Shown here: piece after piece, positions 1-10,735 of the stretch
How positions within the stretch are numbered: the stretch's first letter is position 1
How the letters are laid out: each line of letters starts with the position of its first letter
NCBI GenBank assembly: GCA_963971405.1
Contig: OZ020485.1
Coordinates: 48,667,469-48,731,468, forward strand
From: Psococerastis gibbosa
Lineage: Eukaryota > Arthropoda > Insecta > Psocodea > Psocidae
DNA length: 64,000 nucleotides
Reading direction: 5' to 3'
The notes under the pieces: model-generated
The model's input: the letters and a program-made list of their open reading frames with translations, nothing else
What the model was told of the DNA's origin: nothing
Databases searched by the model: none
Translations under genes and position numbers: made by a program

Positions 1-80
1 ATCGGTCAGAGATAGTATACATTACAAACTATACCCTGAATAGGCTGTCAGTTCGAGACCCACATGGTCCTGATTTTATT

Positions 81-897
81 TTGCTTTCCAGTTTATACGT
101 AGTACAAGGAAAGCTTTGTGATGGTCGAAATTTTCGATTCCGAGATGTCAACGGATTTACACGTTTTGAGGTCCCAGGAACCCAAAAAAGCGGTTTTTAC
201 GAAATGTCTATCTGTCGCTCTGTGTGTCTGTCTGTCTGTTCATCGATTTCCGGGCAGACTACTCGGTCGATTTTGATGAAATTTTGCATGTAGGTTCACA
301 AAAATCATACCTCGGAAGTTTTTTTGTTTTGGGCTGACCGAATTTGGGGTGGTTTTATTCTCAAAAAACTCAAAAAAAACTTATAAAAAAATTATTTCTC
401 AAAAACAGCTCCAACGATTTCTTTTAAATTCACATATATATTGTAGTCGTTATTAATGTTAACAAAATGCGGGGAGTCGCTTGCCCCTTGATAGTTTGCT
501 TCTGGGGGTAAAAAAATAAAAATAACTTAATTTCAATGAAAAATCACTAAAAAATAATATTTCTGCGAAACTTTTCTATCGATGATTTCTACCTTCAGGC
601 ATGTTTTAGGTGTTAAGTTGAGTAACGAAACCGGACAGTTTGCTTTCCCAAAAACGTATTTGCTTTTGCGCAAAAAATTTTTTTTTTTGAAAAAATGATA
701 GAAACTTCACGCTGAAATGCATTGCCTGCCCTGCCATTATTACTGTGTTGTAATGTGTTTTAAATATATTGAGACTACCTCACCTCCAGTGACGTCAGGT
801 GGACACCCCCGCCCCCCCGAGACATCCGAAATTTAAGCATAGGAAAATTATTTACCATGAAATTATTCATTTTCTCTCCCTACTAATTGATAAAATG
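81..897 (+). repeat. CAGA/hairpin element, copy 1 (end decayed)
   Basis: First of five copies of an 830-870 bp interspersed element (others at 5911, 27582, 51309 and 52606). It opens with a hairpin in which GCTTTCC pairs with GGAAAGC around an inner ATAC/GTAT stem, followed by a TGTC/CAGA microsatellite near 222-242 and a distal CRE-like TGACGTCA at 790-797. There is no coding capacity. The distal end seen in other copies (CGAGTAAACTCG hairpin) is missing here. Its class is unclear; it could be a MITE or a Helitron-like non-autonomous element. Confidence 0.75.
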
Positions 898-1171
898 GAG
901 CTAACAAAAAGCTAACAAAGGAATGCTTACTTATTCATATTGATGCAAACCGGGGCGCCCGGGGGTTACCAATAACTACATCTTACAATGCTTGACCCCC
1001 CCCCCCCCCCACAGAAGGAACTGGGGTGGGCAAGACCAACTTTACGCCCCTGTACCTATCATATAATAATCATAATACTGTATTATGATTATTACTGTAA
1101 AAAAATATAAGTAACAGGGATCTACTCGAATATCCATCTGTATACATTAACAGTATACAACAGAGCCACAG
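898..1171. other. Unassigned non-coding stretch
   Basis: No supported gene. It holds a G/C-tract pair (951-968 and about 993-1012) that looks like a decayed hAT MITE of the G-tract type seen elsewhere in the window, and a short TAATCATAATA palindrome near 1065-1090. Confidence 0.4.
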
Positions 1172-1530
1172 GCAGCCCTATTATGGCGATCTGGGATTAA
1201 TATAATACCAAAGGTTATAATACCGGGTTTATTTTTTAATGCCACATTATAGTAAGGTGTCACATCACGGTGTTAAAATATGCGCGGGAAATTCAAATTA
1301 ATGTTTTATAATTGAAGGAAATAGTATTAAACATTAAAATGTACAGGTAGAGTTTTGAAATATAATAAGAATGTTAATTAATGTGTCTACATCTAATATA
1401 AGGGAGAAAAAAAAAATTGAAAATTGACCAAAAATATACCCGACGATTAATTTATCATTGCACTCATTCGTTTAAAACAATTGAAAACCCCGGTATTATT
1501 TTAATCCCAAATCGTCATAATAGGGCTGCA
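1172..1530. repeat. Palindromic MITE, decayed
   Basis: The ends are inverted copies: GCAGCCCTATTATGGCGAT on the left, and the reverse complement of the right end reads GCAGCCCTATTATGACGAT. Both are followed by GGGATTAA and a TAATACC motif. The interior is AT-rich with no coding potential. The GGCGAT...ATACCGG motifs link it to the palindromes at 7521 and 7812. Confidence 0.65.
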
Positions 1531-2194
1531 GGCGCCAGTTTTCAACCTGCTACAGCTGTAGTATATACTGGGCAAAGAAATAGAAAAGATGAAAATAAGA
1601 AGATGGAGGCCACAGGTTAAACTTGTGAAATAAGACTTAAATGTTCCTTTCACTGCAGCCTACACATTTATACCTAACTAGGTATAGTGACAATATAAGC
1701 TTGCGCCCACACCATAAAATGAATAGGCCGATCGCAAAGTTATGCAGTCTCGGTATAGTAACCATATTAAATAAAATATTCCAATTATCCACTCATTAAT
1801 GTTTAATGATGTTTACTTATCCGGTTATTAGTAAATATATGAAGGCGTTATTGTTTGTTTTTATGGAGAAGTCTGCACGTGGCAAGGCTGGAGTCGGGGC
1901 GCCTGTGAACAAGCGGCGTCTAAGAGGCGAGAAAATGGGTTCGACAAGGGGGAAATATTTTCCGCTGTCTGTCAAGCCGAACTATAGGACTATAGAGAAT
2001 CAGTGGGCCTTGGGACAAGATGCAATTTGCCACCCCCTCCCGAAAAATAAATAAAGGTTTTTCTCATCGCTCAGTTTTAAACCAAACTTGGCATGTTCAC
2101 TAATAATAAAGGAGAATCAATCATAATATGTCCCCGTGGATCCGCCACTGTCCAAATGTCATCCTACCGCGGTCGGGTAGTAATATGAGTTTTA
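1531..2194. other. Unassigned non-coding stretch
   Basis: Nothing recognised. Short open frames here have no coding signature. GTCATCCTACCGCGGTCGGGTAG near 2158 resembles one end of the palindrome at 46252. Confidence 0.35.
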
Positions 2195-2437
2195 TGCAGA
2201 CTCTATCACCTCGGGGAAAGAGGAGTTGACTAACAGGGTGGACCTCCTGATTATAGTGGATTCCGAACCACTTGGGGAGCATGGTAAAGTCACACGATTA
2301 AATCGGAGGTGACCAGGACTCGACTTATACTGCCTAAGCGCGTTATCATGTCCCACCAGGTTCCCCTGCCAACGCTGTGCACACAACCAAGTTGCCGCAG
2401 TTTGAAACATGCTCTGCTCTAATGGAATCAACATGGT
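2195..2437 (-). repeat. SINE C copy
   Basis: Matches the full-length SINE C at 40004-40296 and the long copy at 23411-23788, in minus orientation. It carries the diagnostic GGTTCGGAATCC (B-box-like) and the CCTGATTATAGTGGATTCC region. Open frames inside it in several copies translate to similar peptides only because the SINE itself is conserved. SINE A abuts it on the right. Confidence 0.7.
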
Positions 2438-2450
2438 AAGGCATTTTTAG

Positions 2451-2673
2451 GACATGTAGCGTAATGGTACGGACTCCGACTTTCACCCGAAAGGTTGTTG
2501 GTTCGCGTCCCACACTGGCTACATTTTCTGGCCATGCTTCGGAGGGCATGTAAAGCAGGTGGTCCCGGGTCATCCTAGTTGAGTGTAAGAGAGGGCTTTA
2601 TAGTCCTAACTCCGCTAGGTTGGCTTAGTAATAGAAACAATAAAAAGTCCTTATTTATTTATTTATTTATTTA
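2451..2673 (+). repeat. SINE A (tRNA-derived), full length
   Basis: The head fits a Pol III promoter: A-box TAGCGTAATGG at about 2457 and B-box GGTTCGCGTCC near 2500. A conserved body follows (GCTTCGGAGGGCATGTAAAGC, then GCTAGGTTGGCTTAGTAAT), ending in a TTTA-repeat tail. The copy at 48422 has a perfect GGTTCGAGTCC B-box. Other copies lie at 31049, 57562 and 59393. Confidence 0.85.
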
Positions 2674-2684
2674 AGGCCGTTGGC

Positions 2685-2718
2685 CTTTATTATTATTATT
2701 GTTATTATTATTATTATT
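2685..2718. repeat. TTA microsatellite
   Basis: Run of ATT/TTA trinucleotides, slightly interrupted, immediately before the first copy of a 93-bp direct repeat. Confidence 0.8.
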
Positions 2719-2809
2719 CGTACTCCCTATAATAACTGTTTGTAGTCTTTTGGCGAATCCTGCCACAAGCCTCCCTTATGGGGCTTACATGCAGTATTCC
2801 GGTAAAAAC
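2717..2809. repeat. 93-bp direct repeat, copy 1
   Basis: Repeated at 3119-3211 with a single mismatch, in the same orientation and offset by 402 bp. The DNA between the copies is unrelated AT-rich sequence. This could be a short-terminal-repeat pair or a recent local duplication. Confidence 0.8.
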
Positions 2810-3118
2810 GATTATTTTCTTTAATGTTGTATTGTATTCTTTCTATTAAATGCTCCCAGTGCTGGGGGTACCGGCTAGGAAAAATAAAAGAAAAAAAAAA
2901 TTATTCTTCTAGAGTCTTCTAGAGTTGGATAGCTACAATGCTGTTAAGCGAAATCTAGGGGACTGGCTGATAAATTGTTTAAATGATGGCGATTAATTCT
3001 TTTGATTTATTTTAATTTTATTTTATACAGGATAATGTAAGGTAACTTTAACTTATTTAACATTAACTAACTATATAACTGTATTATTATTATTTTATTT
3101 ACACTTGCAATAATGTAG

Positions 3119-3211
3119 TTCGTACTCCATATAATAACTGTTTGTAGTCTTTTGGCGAATCCTGCCACAAGCCTCCCTTATGGGGCTTACATGCAGTATT
3201 CCGGTAAAAAC
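3119..3211. repeat. 93-bp direct repeat, copy 2
   Basis: Differs from 2717-2809 at one base. A 137-residue minus-strand open frame runs across it (3095-3508), but it matches no family I know and includes this repeat, so I do not call it a gene. Confidence 0.8.
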
Positions 3212-3521
3212 TTTAAAAATTATATACCTTTTAATAATAATATTGATACCGCCATATTGTTCTCCAAATTCTAATAAGTTATGGACCCACTGTACGTACG
3301 CAAGCTTTACAATGGCCAATGGTAACTGGTAAGGGGCAAAAAGTTCACTGTGATTAAGCCAGCCACGTATTTTGAACATTAACGTATAGCAGAATGGGCA
3401 ATGTGTTAAACAAGGCAAGTGCAACGGTTCGCCACTTGAATATCTAATGAAGATGGCGGCTCCCCGGGTGGTCGCCACTATCGAAAAGTACAAAAACAGA
3501 CCCAGCACTTATACTGAGATC

Positions 3522-3670
3522 TGCGGCAGGGGTCTGCGACAAATTTTAAATCTTCAAATCGACATAACTTTGGAGCTATTAGTGGCAGATAGGTGAGGAG
3601 ATAACACTGTGTGACAATCTGTATGGTCTTGAGAAACACTTGAAATCATCAAAATGCACAAAAACAGACG
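3522..3670. repeat. Interspersed repeat, paired with 4430-4560
   Basis: Contains TTCAAATCGACATAACT, ATTAGTGGCAG and TATGGTCTTGAG in the same order as 4430-4560, in direct orientation. The two copies flank a hAT MITE and a palindromic MITE. Family unknown. Confidence 0.55.
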
Positions 3671-3799
3671 CGCACTAGCTTACACTGAGATCAACAGCAA
3701 GGGTTTTATCTAGGTAGGACAGGTGGGTATATAACTGTACAATTAATTTACAGCGGTAAGAAGATGACGGTGAGATAAATTGAATTGTGTCCCAATCTA

Positions 3800-3958
3800 C
3801 AAGGCCGTGCCCAGGTTTAGATTTCGGGGGGGGGGGGGCAAACATTTTTTTAACGCAATTTGTTAATGAATTAATGGATAAATTCTTCAAACCATACAGG
3901 TTTACATACAAAAATTTAATTCGGGGGAGGGGGGACTACCCCCCTGGGCACGGCCCTG
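3800..3958. mobile_element. hAT MITE (GGCCGTGCCC family) with 8-bp TSD
   Basis: 159-bp element whose ends are inverted: CAAGGCCGTGCCCAGG on the left and CCTGGGCACGGCCCTG on the right, each next to a long G or C tract. It is flanked by perfect 8-bp duplications CCAATCTA (3792-3799 and 3959-3966), the size expected of hAT transposase. A second copy is at 63174. It is non-coding. Confidence 0.9.
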
Positions 3959-4023
3959 CCAATCTATATATGCATTGAAAAACATCAACATCAAAATACA
4001 CAAATTAGAAAACGATTTAATAA

Positions 4024-4410
4024 GGCGCCAATTCCATTGACCGGCTAGGGCTATTTCCAAAACGGTGACGTGGTAGCAGACACTCAAGACTTAGGTAGCG
4101 TCTCCACCGACCTCGCATTGCAGATTGCAAGTGACATTGACGGAAATGTTTTTATTTATTTATAGAAATCTATTAAAATGTTTGTAATTAACATATCCCA
4201 TGAAGCCATTTTTTAATTTTAGTTTGTTTGTTTGTGATTTTATTGTATGATCACAGATCATTGATCAATTTTAACTATGGCATAGAGGAAAATAAACATT
4301 TCCGTCAATTCTGCAATGCGAGGTCGGTGGAAACGCCACCTAAGTCTTGAGTGTCTGCTACCACGTCACCGTTTTGGAAATAGCCCTAGCCGGTCAATGG
4401 AATGGGCACC
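4024..4410. mobile_element. Palindromic MITE P1 (TTA-type), copy 1
   Basis: Arms of about 130 bp are near-perfect inverted repeats (GCGCCAATTCCATTGACCGG on the left, CCGGTCAATGGAATGGGCAC on the right) around a short AT-rich centre. Related copies are at 10021, 53514 and 53934, with a diverged relative near 39950-40640. The last two plus-strand copies have TTA on both sides, which suggests a 3-bp TTA/TAA target and a PIF/Harbinger-like mover. Confidence 0.8.
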
Positions 4411-4429
4411 TTAACAGACGCAACACTCT

Positions 4430-4560
4430 GATCTGCAACAAATTAAAATTTTTCAAATCGACATAACTCTGGAACTATTAGTGGCAGGTAGATGAGATAG
4501 ATTGGGTGGCAGTTTGTATGGTCTTGAGGAACACTTGAAAACATCAAAATGTGTAAGAGA
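4430..4560. repeat. Interspersed repeat, paired with 3522-3670
   Basis: Direct repeat of 3522-3670 with scattered substitutions. See that entry. Confidence 0.55.
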
Positions 4561-4879
4561 TAGCAAGGGTCTACGACAAACTTTAAAGTTTAACCCCCCG
4601 AAAAAAATTTCTGGCTACGGTCTCGTGTCCAATTTTCAATGTCTTCCTTTCTCTAATCCCCCAAAAAGAGGCTGCCACTTCTTTAACCAGACGGATAAAC
4701 GCCCAATTTTGCAAGGGCATAAAATATAAAAGAAAATCCGTTTCCTCGTACATTTCGGGGGGTGTATATAACAATAAAACCATTTGATCCGGAAGGATGT
4801 GAAATAATAAGGGGTCCCCTGGGCCATGGCCCCACGCAACTCCATTGTTGTCCTATTGTCTGGCATTTCTGTGTGATGA

Positions 4880-5560
4880 ATAGAGTTCGGAGCCCCTACG
4901 GAGTAGGAAATTTATCGATGTTCGTAGGCGGGTCAGTGCCACGCGCCAGGGCGCACCTTTTCACCAAAGACACGTAATATCTAGACTGTTGATGAGTTAG
5001 GTGAGACTACTCGTTGTCAAGACGGGATGGCTAAGAGTTCGGAGCCACTATGTCATAGGAAATTTATTATTGTTCTTAGGCGGGTCAGTGCCAGATTTTC
5101 TCCACAGAACTGTATAATCTAGATTACCTTGATTAGTTAGGCTACTCGTTGTTATAGTCGTCGATGTGATGGTTAGAGCTCGGAGCTCATGTGTGGTAGC
5201 AAATTTACTATTTTTCGTACGAGAGTCAGAGCTAAAGCGCGTCTTGCATGTCTTGCGGATTTTGGGGGGGGGGGGGGTCAGAGGGTCCGGACCCCCCCTA
5301 AAATAAATTAACTTACACTAGATAACAATGGGTTTACAGTGGGAATTAAAAATAATTATGTTTTTTAATGTTTTAATCCACTGAACCTGCCCGCTGACCC
5401 CCCCCCCCCTGAATTGGAGGCAAAATCCGCCCTTGGCGTGTGATGGCAATGGTTCGAAGCCTCTGTGGGGTTAGAAATTTATTATTTTTTGCATGCTGGT
5501 TAGCGCCACGCGCCAGGGCACTTGTTTCATACGGTATATTTGCAATTCTTGATCTCACTT
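4880..5560. repeat. Tandem repeat, about 145-155 bp unit, split by a G-tract element
   Basis: Units begin near 4881, 5032, 5172 and 5450, each with a GAGTTCGGAGC-like start followed by AAATTTAT and GGCGGGTCAGTGCCA-like motifs. The third unit is interrupted by the element at 5252-5435. No coding potential. Confidence 0.6.
5252..5435 (-). mobile_element. G-tract hAT-like element, family GGGCGGATTTTG
   Basis: Same family as 19436-19600, in inverse orientation. The right end reads CAAAATCCGCCCTTG and the left end CTTGCGGATTTTG, each next to a homopolymer G or C tract. It interrupts a tandem repeat. I could not find a clean target-site duplication, so the hAT assignment is by likeness to the other G-tract elements. 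Confidence 0.55.
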
Positions 5561-5910
5561 TACATCCTTATATTCTAGGTCCTTGAGTTCCACTGAAGTC
5601 AATCCAATCACTTTGCACGGATTGCGAGCTGTCTAAGTATTTGACTTTGTTGCTTGCACCTCATTGTGCCCTTCTTAACCCCGTCGATACTAGATGGTAC
5701 ATGGGAAAGGAGGCTTATGAATAGCTAAAGTTTTTTGTCGAGTAACTAGGTACGCATTGTGTATTGTAGGCCAATAGCCGCTTGTATTCTCATTTGTTGT
5801 ATTGTTTGGTTGATGGACAGATGAACAATGTTTTGGAAACCAACAATCTCACATTGAAAGAAGACTTACTGTCAGTAAACTACAACAAGTTAGTCACTTT
5901 CAATTAAATA
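5561..5910. other. Unassigned non-coding stretch
   Basis: I see no gene, repeat family or strong structure here. Confidence 0.4.
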
Positions 5911-6778
5911 AGAACCGGTCCGAGTTTACTCGAACATGCTTTCCAATTTATCAAAATTAGTAGAGAAAATGAGTAATTTCATGGTAAATAATTTTCCTAT
6001 GGGTAAATTTCCGATATCTCGTGGGGGGGGGGGGGGTCGTCCACCTGACGTCACTGGAGGTGAGGTAAATTCTAGATAGGTCAGACCAACACATTACCAC
6101 ACAGCAATACTGGCAGGGCACGCAATGCTTTTGAGCGTGAATTTTCTATCATTTTTTCAAAAAAACATTTTTTTTTTACAAAACCAAATACTTTTCTGGG
6201 AAAGCAACCTGTCTGGTTTCGTTACTCAATTTAACTCCTAAAACATACTTGAAGGTAGAAATCATCGATAGAAAGGTTTCACAGAAAAATTATTTTTTAG
6301 TCATTTTTCATTAAAATTTAGTTATTTTTATTTTTTTACCCCCAGAAGCAACCTATCAAGGGGCAAGTGACCCCCCGCATTTCGTTAACATTAATAACGA
6401 CTACAATATATGTGAATTTAAAAGTAATCGTTGGAGCTGTTTTTGTGAAATAATTTTTTTAGACGTTTTTTTGGAGTTTTTTGAGAATAAAACCCCCCCA
6501 AATTAAGTTAGCCCAAAATAAAAAAAATTGTCCCGAGGTATGATTTTTGTGAACTTACATGCCGAATTTCATCAAAATCGACAGAGTAGTTTGCCCGGAA
6601 ATCGACGCACAGACAGACAGACAGACAGCAGACAGAACGACAGACAGACAGACATTTCGTAAAAAACACTTTTTTGGGTTCCTGGGACCTTAAAACGTGT
6701 AAATCCGTTGAAATCTCGGAATCGAAAATTTCGACCGTCACAAAGCTTTCCTTATACTACGTATAAATTGGAAAGCAA
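5911..6778 (-). repeat. CAGA/hairpin element, copy 2 (complete)
   Basis: Best complete copy. One end has the CCGAGTTTACTCGAA hairpin and then TGCTTTCCAATTTAT; the other has ATAAATTGGAAAGC, so about 14 bp of the ends are inverted. It contains a CAGA microsatellite (about 6608-6655), a G tract at 6021-6036 and the CRE-like TGACGTCA (6046-6053). No open frame of note. Confidence 0.8.
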
Positions 6779-6929
6779 TAATAATAAATAATGAATAACG
6801 ATCTTTAATTGTTTTAATACTGATCCTAATAAGGTTCGGACCATTTCGCTGGGCTTTTGAGTCATGCCTTATGGTTACAGAAGTAAAGACGCGAAAATTC
6901 TCAATTTGTACCTCTTCGTGGTGAAGATG

Positions 6930-7120
6930 GAAGTTGGTTCAGAATCCAATATAATCAGGAGGTCCACACACTCAGTCAACTCCCCTTTTCCCTGAGATAA
7001 AGGAGTCTGCCGGTGGGTGGCTCCAGTTAATAAACAGACTCACTCCCCCCCCCCCCAGGCTGACAGGGTAGCTTAAAGCGGAAACGCTGATAGTAGGCGT
7101 TGGGAAAACAAACAAACACC
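6930..7120 (+). repeat. SINE C, 3' half
   Basis: Contains the sequence around the SINE C B-box-like site (diverged to GGTTCAGAATCC), CTGACAGGGTAGCTTAAAGC and an A-rich AAAC tail, parallel to 23590-23788. Confidence 0.65.
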
Positions 7121-7124
7121 AACC

Positions 7125-7366
7125 GAGTCCTACTGCTTTAGGCAGGTACCTATAGGTTGCAGTAAACCTGACAAATACCGAACATCGCGGCACTCACTAA
7201 AATAACATTTGGCAAATTCTCGCCTGACTGCTTTCTTTGAATTGCTCACATAACTGCGTCTAATTGGTAGACAGATACTTTGCGACCATCGAGTTAATGC
7301 TATCTTACTGAGCCATGTACCTGAGTCATGGCACAGTGTTGTATTTAGCTTTGAAAAAATTAGGGA
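7125..7366. other. Unassigned stretch with a diverged repeat
   Basis: Nothing coding. AGATACTTTGCGACCATCGAG near 7270 recurs at about 8907 (AGATACTTTGTCACCATCGAG), so a diverged interspersed repeat is present. Confidence 0.35.
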
Positions 7367-7520
7367 ATCTGCGGTCCGATCATGGCGATTTTAGTACCGG
7401 GGTTAATATAATACCCTGGTATTAAAAATGTAAACAAGATAATTTTACAATGGAAAGTGCTATTCAAAATTTGTTTGTTTACAGTTTTAATCCCAGGAGT
7501 AAGTTAATTCCATAGAAATA

Positions 7521-7682
7521 GCCTGATCGAGGCGATTATAATACCGGGGTTAAATAAATACCCTAGGATTATAACTAAACAAACAAATTTTGAATAGCAC
7601 TTTCCATTATAAAATTATCTTGTTTACTTTTTTATTACCAGGGGATTAAATAAATACCGGTATTATAATCGCCTCGATCAGG
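7521..7682. mobile_element. Palindromic MITE P2, copy 1
   Basis: 162-bp element with ends GCCTGATCGAGGCGATTATA and its inverse, and motifs ATACCGG, GTTTACAAATAA-like and GCACTTTCCATTATAAAA arranged symmetrically. Nearly identical to 7812-7987. Confidence 0.75.
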
Positions 7683-7811
7683 CTGCTGGAGCGGCGGGAG
7701 CCATAAAATGCCTTACGAGGCACCCGTAAACCATAAGCCAACTATCAGAGTACCAAGTACCAACGCAAAAAATATCGAAGTCTTACACATTGCAGCATAG
7801 CAGAACGGATA

Positions 7812-7987
7812 CCAGCAGCCTGATCGAGGCGATTATAATACCGGTATTTATTAATCCCCTGGTAATAAAAATGTAAACAACATAATTTTATAATGGAAAG
7901 TGCTATTCAAAATTTGTTTGTTTACAGTTATAATCCTAGGGTATTTATTTAACCCCGGTATTATAATCACCTCGATCAGGCTGCTGG
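7812..7987. mobile_element. Palindromic MITE P2, copy 2
   Basis: The ends are CCAGCAGCCTGATCGAGG and CCTCGATCAGGCTGCTGG. The interior is shared with 7521-7682 in inverse order. No clear target-site duplication. Confidence 0.75.
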
Positions 7988-8345
7988 ACCCGGTCAAAAA
8001 CTCTGTATTTAGCTTGTGCAGGCTATTTTCCCCGCCAAATTGCGTACTTATCTTGTGCAGGCTACACTAGCAGCCATATTGATAACGGTCTCCAGTCACG
8101 GGATAGTTAATACCAATCGCCATGATCAGGCCGCAGAGAAAGGAAGATATGAAGAATTGACGGAAATGAGACTTGAACCGAAGTCTATAATTTACAGGGG
8201 TGAACTTGTAATAATGCTGTTAATAATAATAATTATAAAATTAATAATTGAAATATATATATTTTCTATTAGCAACCCCGGACAAAGTGCAATATATTGA
8301 ATTATAATAATAACAATACTAATAGTTGTTCCCCCTAACTGGTTA

Positions 8346-8629
8346 GTAGTAGTAGTGTTCGTCGGGTTAATAACGACTTAGGCCTCATATTTGGGCCCAT
8401 AGAGCGACTCCGACTTGACTGTCCTACGCCAGTTCATAGGACAGTGGACCTCCTGATTATAGTGGATTCCGAACCACTTGGGAAACACAGTGAAGTCACA
8501 CGATTAGTTCGGAGGTGACCAGGATAAGTCCTACCATGCTTCCCTACCGGCACTGTGCACACGACCAAGTTATCTGCAGCTTTGAACCTGCTCTGGTCCG
8601 CTGGATTCAACTTGTGATGGCGGCCGGCT
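8346..8629 (-). mobile_element. SINE C insertion with 14-bp TSD
   Basis: Flanked by identical CCCCTAACTGGTTA at 8332-8345 and 8630-8643. In minus orientation it ends in an ACT/TAG trinucleotide tail, and it contains GGTTCGGAATCC. The long variable-length TSD and simple 3' tail indicate target-primed reverse transcription. Near-identical to 40004-40296. Confidence 0.85.
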
Positions 8630-8643
8630 CCCCTAACTGGTTA

Positions 8644-9553
8644 CTCCACCAGCTAGGGGATTATATTAATACAAAGGAACTTGCACATAATTACAAATCA
8701 CGGCCACCCCAAAGCTGTGGGATGGCGTCTTCTATAACATTATTTTGGTATTAGTACTTTATTTTCTCTATAATAATAATAATAATAATAAATGTTAATT
8801 GTTAGTAAATGTTGATGTTTTTAGTGGTGAATAATTCATACCTTTACAAGTGGAGGCCATACCTATCGCTTGGCCATTGGTTACTTTCCTGTACCTAATT
8901 AGAGGAAAGATACTTTGTCACCATCGAGTTACTGGTATCTTGCATTGAGCAATGACCTGATCCCCATTTATGGAGTTCGGCAACATAGCAATCTACTTAA
9001 CAGCTTTAAAGGGCAGGTGGTCCAAAGACCAATGCACGATTGCGTAATATTTACATATCTGCGACTTCTGGTTACTACTGTCAAGGTTCTGCCAATGAAT
9101 TTCTCATAAAGGCGACTCCCACCAACTGAGTGAGGACTTGTAGAGGATCTTCTACCATGACCGATGGGAGGGCGTGGACGAATGGTTGCATTTCAATCGG
9201 TAGAATAGTAGTTCAAACCCTCAATGGGATCGGATTATCTCAATAATTCAGAGAAGAATACATGAGAAAAGAGTCAATTGTCCAGAAACCATCAGTCCTT
9301 ATCAGGGCTAAGCCTGATGATGGGAGTAGCCCCCGAAACGTTGCCCACATCCCCTGACATCAGGCTCCACCCTAATTCATTTTGAACAAAATAACTTTCT
9401 AAAGTTTTTTTTGTTATAAACAATATAATACACAAGCGGTTTCGGCTCACGCCATCGTCATGTTATGTTTTTTATTGATTATAACGTAAAACTTTACAAA
9501 GGTAATAAATAAGGAGACTAGCCTATTATATATATCCATTCTAATTGTTGGAT
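8644..9553. other. Unassigned non-coding stretch
   Basis: Holds a TAA microsatellite (about 8776-8795). CCTGATGATGGGAGTAGCCCCCGAAACGTTGCC near 9312 resembles transposon 3' flank sequence but I cannot place it. No gene seen. Confidence 0.4.
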
Positions 9554-9561
9554 GCCTGCAG

Positions 9562-9830
9562 CAGGCACGTAGCCAGGGAGGGGGCTTTGGGGGCTGAAGC
9601 CCCCCCCCCCCGGAAATGTAAAAAAAATAAAATATTGCATTGTTGAGTTTGATGTTTTATCTGTAATTTTTTCTCCCTGTAAAAAGACTAAAACTGTGTG
9701 TTTTTGCATGCAAATTCTTAAGAATTTGGGGGGGGGGGTGGACCCGCCGTTTTACTGGGAGTATTCCATACCCCCCGCCGATCCCTTGGTAGTTAGCCCC
9801 TTCCGAAATAAAATCCTGGCTACGTGCTTG
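9562..9830. mobile_element. hAT MITE (CAGGCACGTAGCCAGG family)
   Basis: 269-bp element with inverted ends CAGGCACGTAGCCAGG and CCTGGCTACGTGCTTG, each next to G/C-rich tracts. Flanks GCCTGCAG (9554-9561) and GCCGGCGG (9831-9838) match at 6 of 8 positions, as expected of a decayed 8-bp TSD. Open frames across it encode only the poly-G/P translation. Confidence 0.8.
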
Positions 9831-10020
9831 GCCGGCGGCCTTTTGAAAATGCACCCAATAGCCATCTCCCCCCCCCCCTCTCGGAAAAATAATGAAACGA
9901 CGCCTCTGATCTAACCTAATGATATTATTATTAATATGAATATAATTCCTGTCTGTTGTTCGCACAGTACGCATATTATGCCTCAGTCAACTGACTAGGA
10001 TGATCGAATTGGTCAACTGA

Positions 10021-10403
10021 GGTGCCCATTCCACCGACCGGCTAGGGCTATTTACAAAAACGGTGACGTGGTAGCAGAAATTCAAAACTTAGGCGGCGTT
10101 TCCACCGACCTCGCATTGCAGAATGCAAATGACATTGACGGAAATTAGAATTATTTTTTTATAGAAATCTATTAAAATGTTTGTACTTAACATATTCCAT
10201 GACGCCATTTTTTAATTTTAGTTTGTTTATTTGTGATTTTACTGTATGATCACTGATCAATTTTAACTATGGCATAGAGGAAAATAAACATTTCCGTCAA
10301 TTCTGCAACGCGAGGTCGGTGGAAACCCCGCCTAAGTCTTGAATGTCTGCTACCACGTCACCGTTTTTGTAAATAGCCCTAGCCGGTCGGTGGAATGGGC
10401 GCC
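10021..10403. mobile_element. Palindromic MITE P1, copy 2
   Basis: Ends GGTGCCCATTCCACCGACCGG and inverse. Flanked by TGA on the left and TAA on the right, a one-base departure from the TTA/TAA duplication of its relatives. Interior AT-rich. Confidence 0.8.
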
Positions 10404-10735
10404 TAAGCGAGGTTTACTAGAATAAAATACTAATAATTGTTAATAATACTAATAATTAACTGCTAGACATATTTAGTAAACACAATAGGTCCCGAACCTT
10501 CTTATGACCCATGGAGACGGGGAAATAACAGATGTGGTAGTGGTACAACATAAATGAGATCAACTCACTGAAATTCCATACGAATATGCTTCAAATTATC
10601 AACTATCTCATCGGAACCCCAATAAATGATGGCCCAACTGCAGCTCTGTTGGTCCCTCAACCACTGAAATATTCAAGTGCTGTGGGAATACATGGCATGC
10701 CAGACGCGCAAGTCCTAGGAAAATCCAAGCATGGC
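10404..10735. other. Unassigned non-coding stretch
   Basis: AT-rich sequence with no supported gene. ACTTGAGGCACCCTAAGAGC just to the right already belongs to the SINE C that follows. Confidence 0.35.

Larger units (their letters stand above)
7366..8140. repeat. Nested palindromic MITE cluster
   Basis: The outer ends, CTGCGGTCCGATCATGGCGAT at 7370 and ATCGCCATGATCAGGCCGCAG at about 8117, are inverted. Inside are two further palindromes (7521-7682 and 7812-7987) of the same sequence group. This is best read as repeated insertion or duplication of one MITE family into itself. Confidence 0.6.

Noticed and set aside
3095..3508. 137-residue minus-strand open frame
   Set aside because: Runs through a 93-bp direct repeat, has no recognisable domain, and shows no splice or start context.
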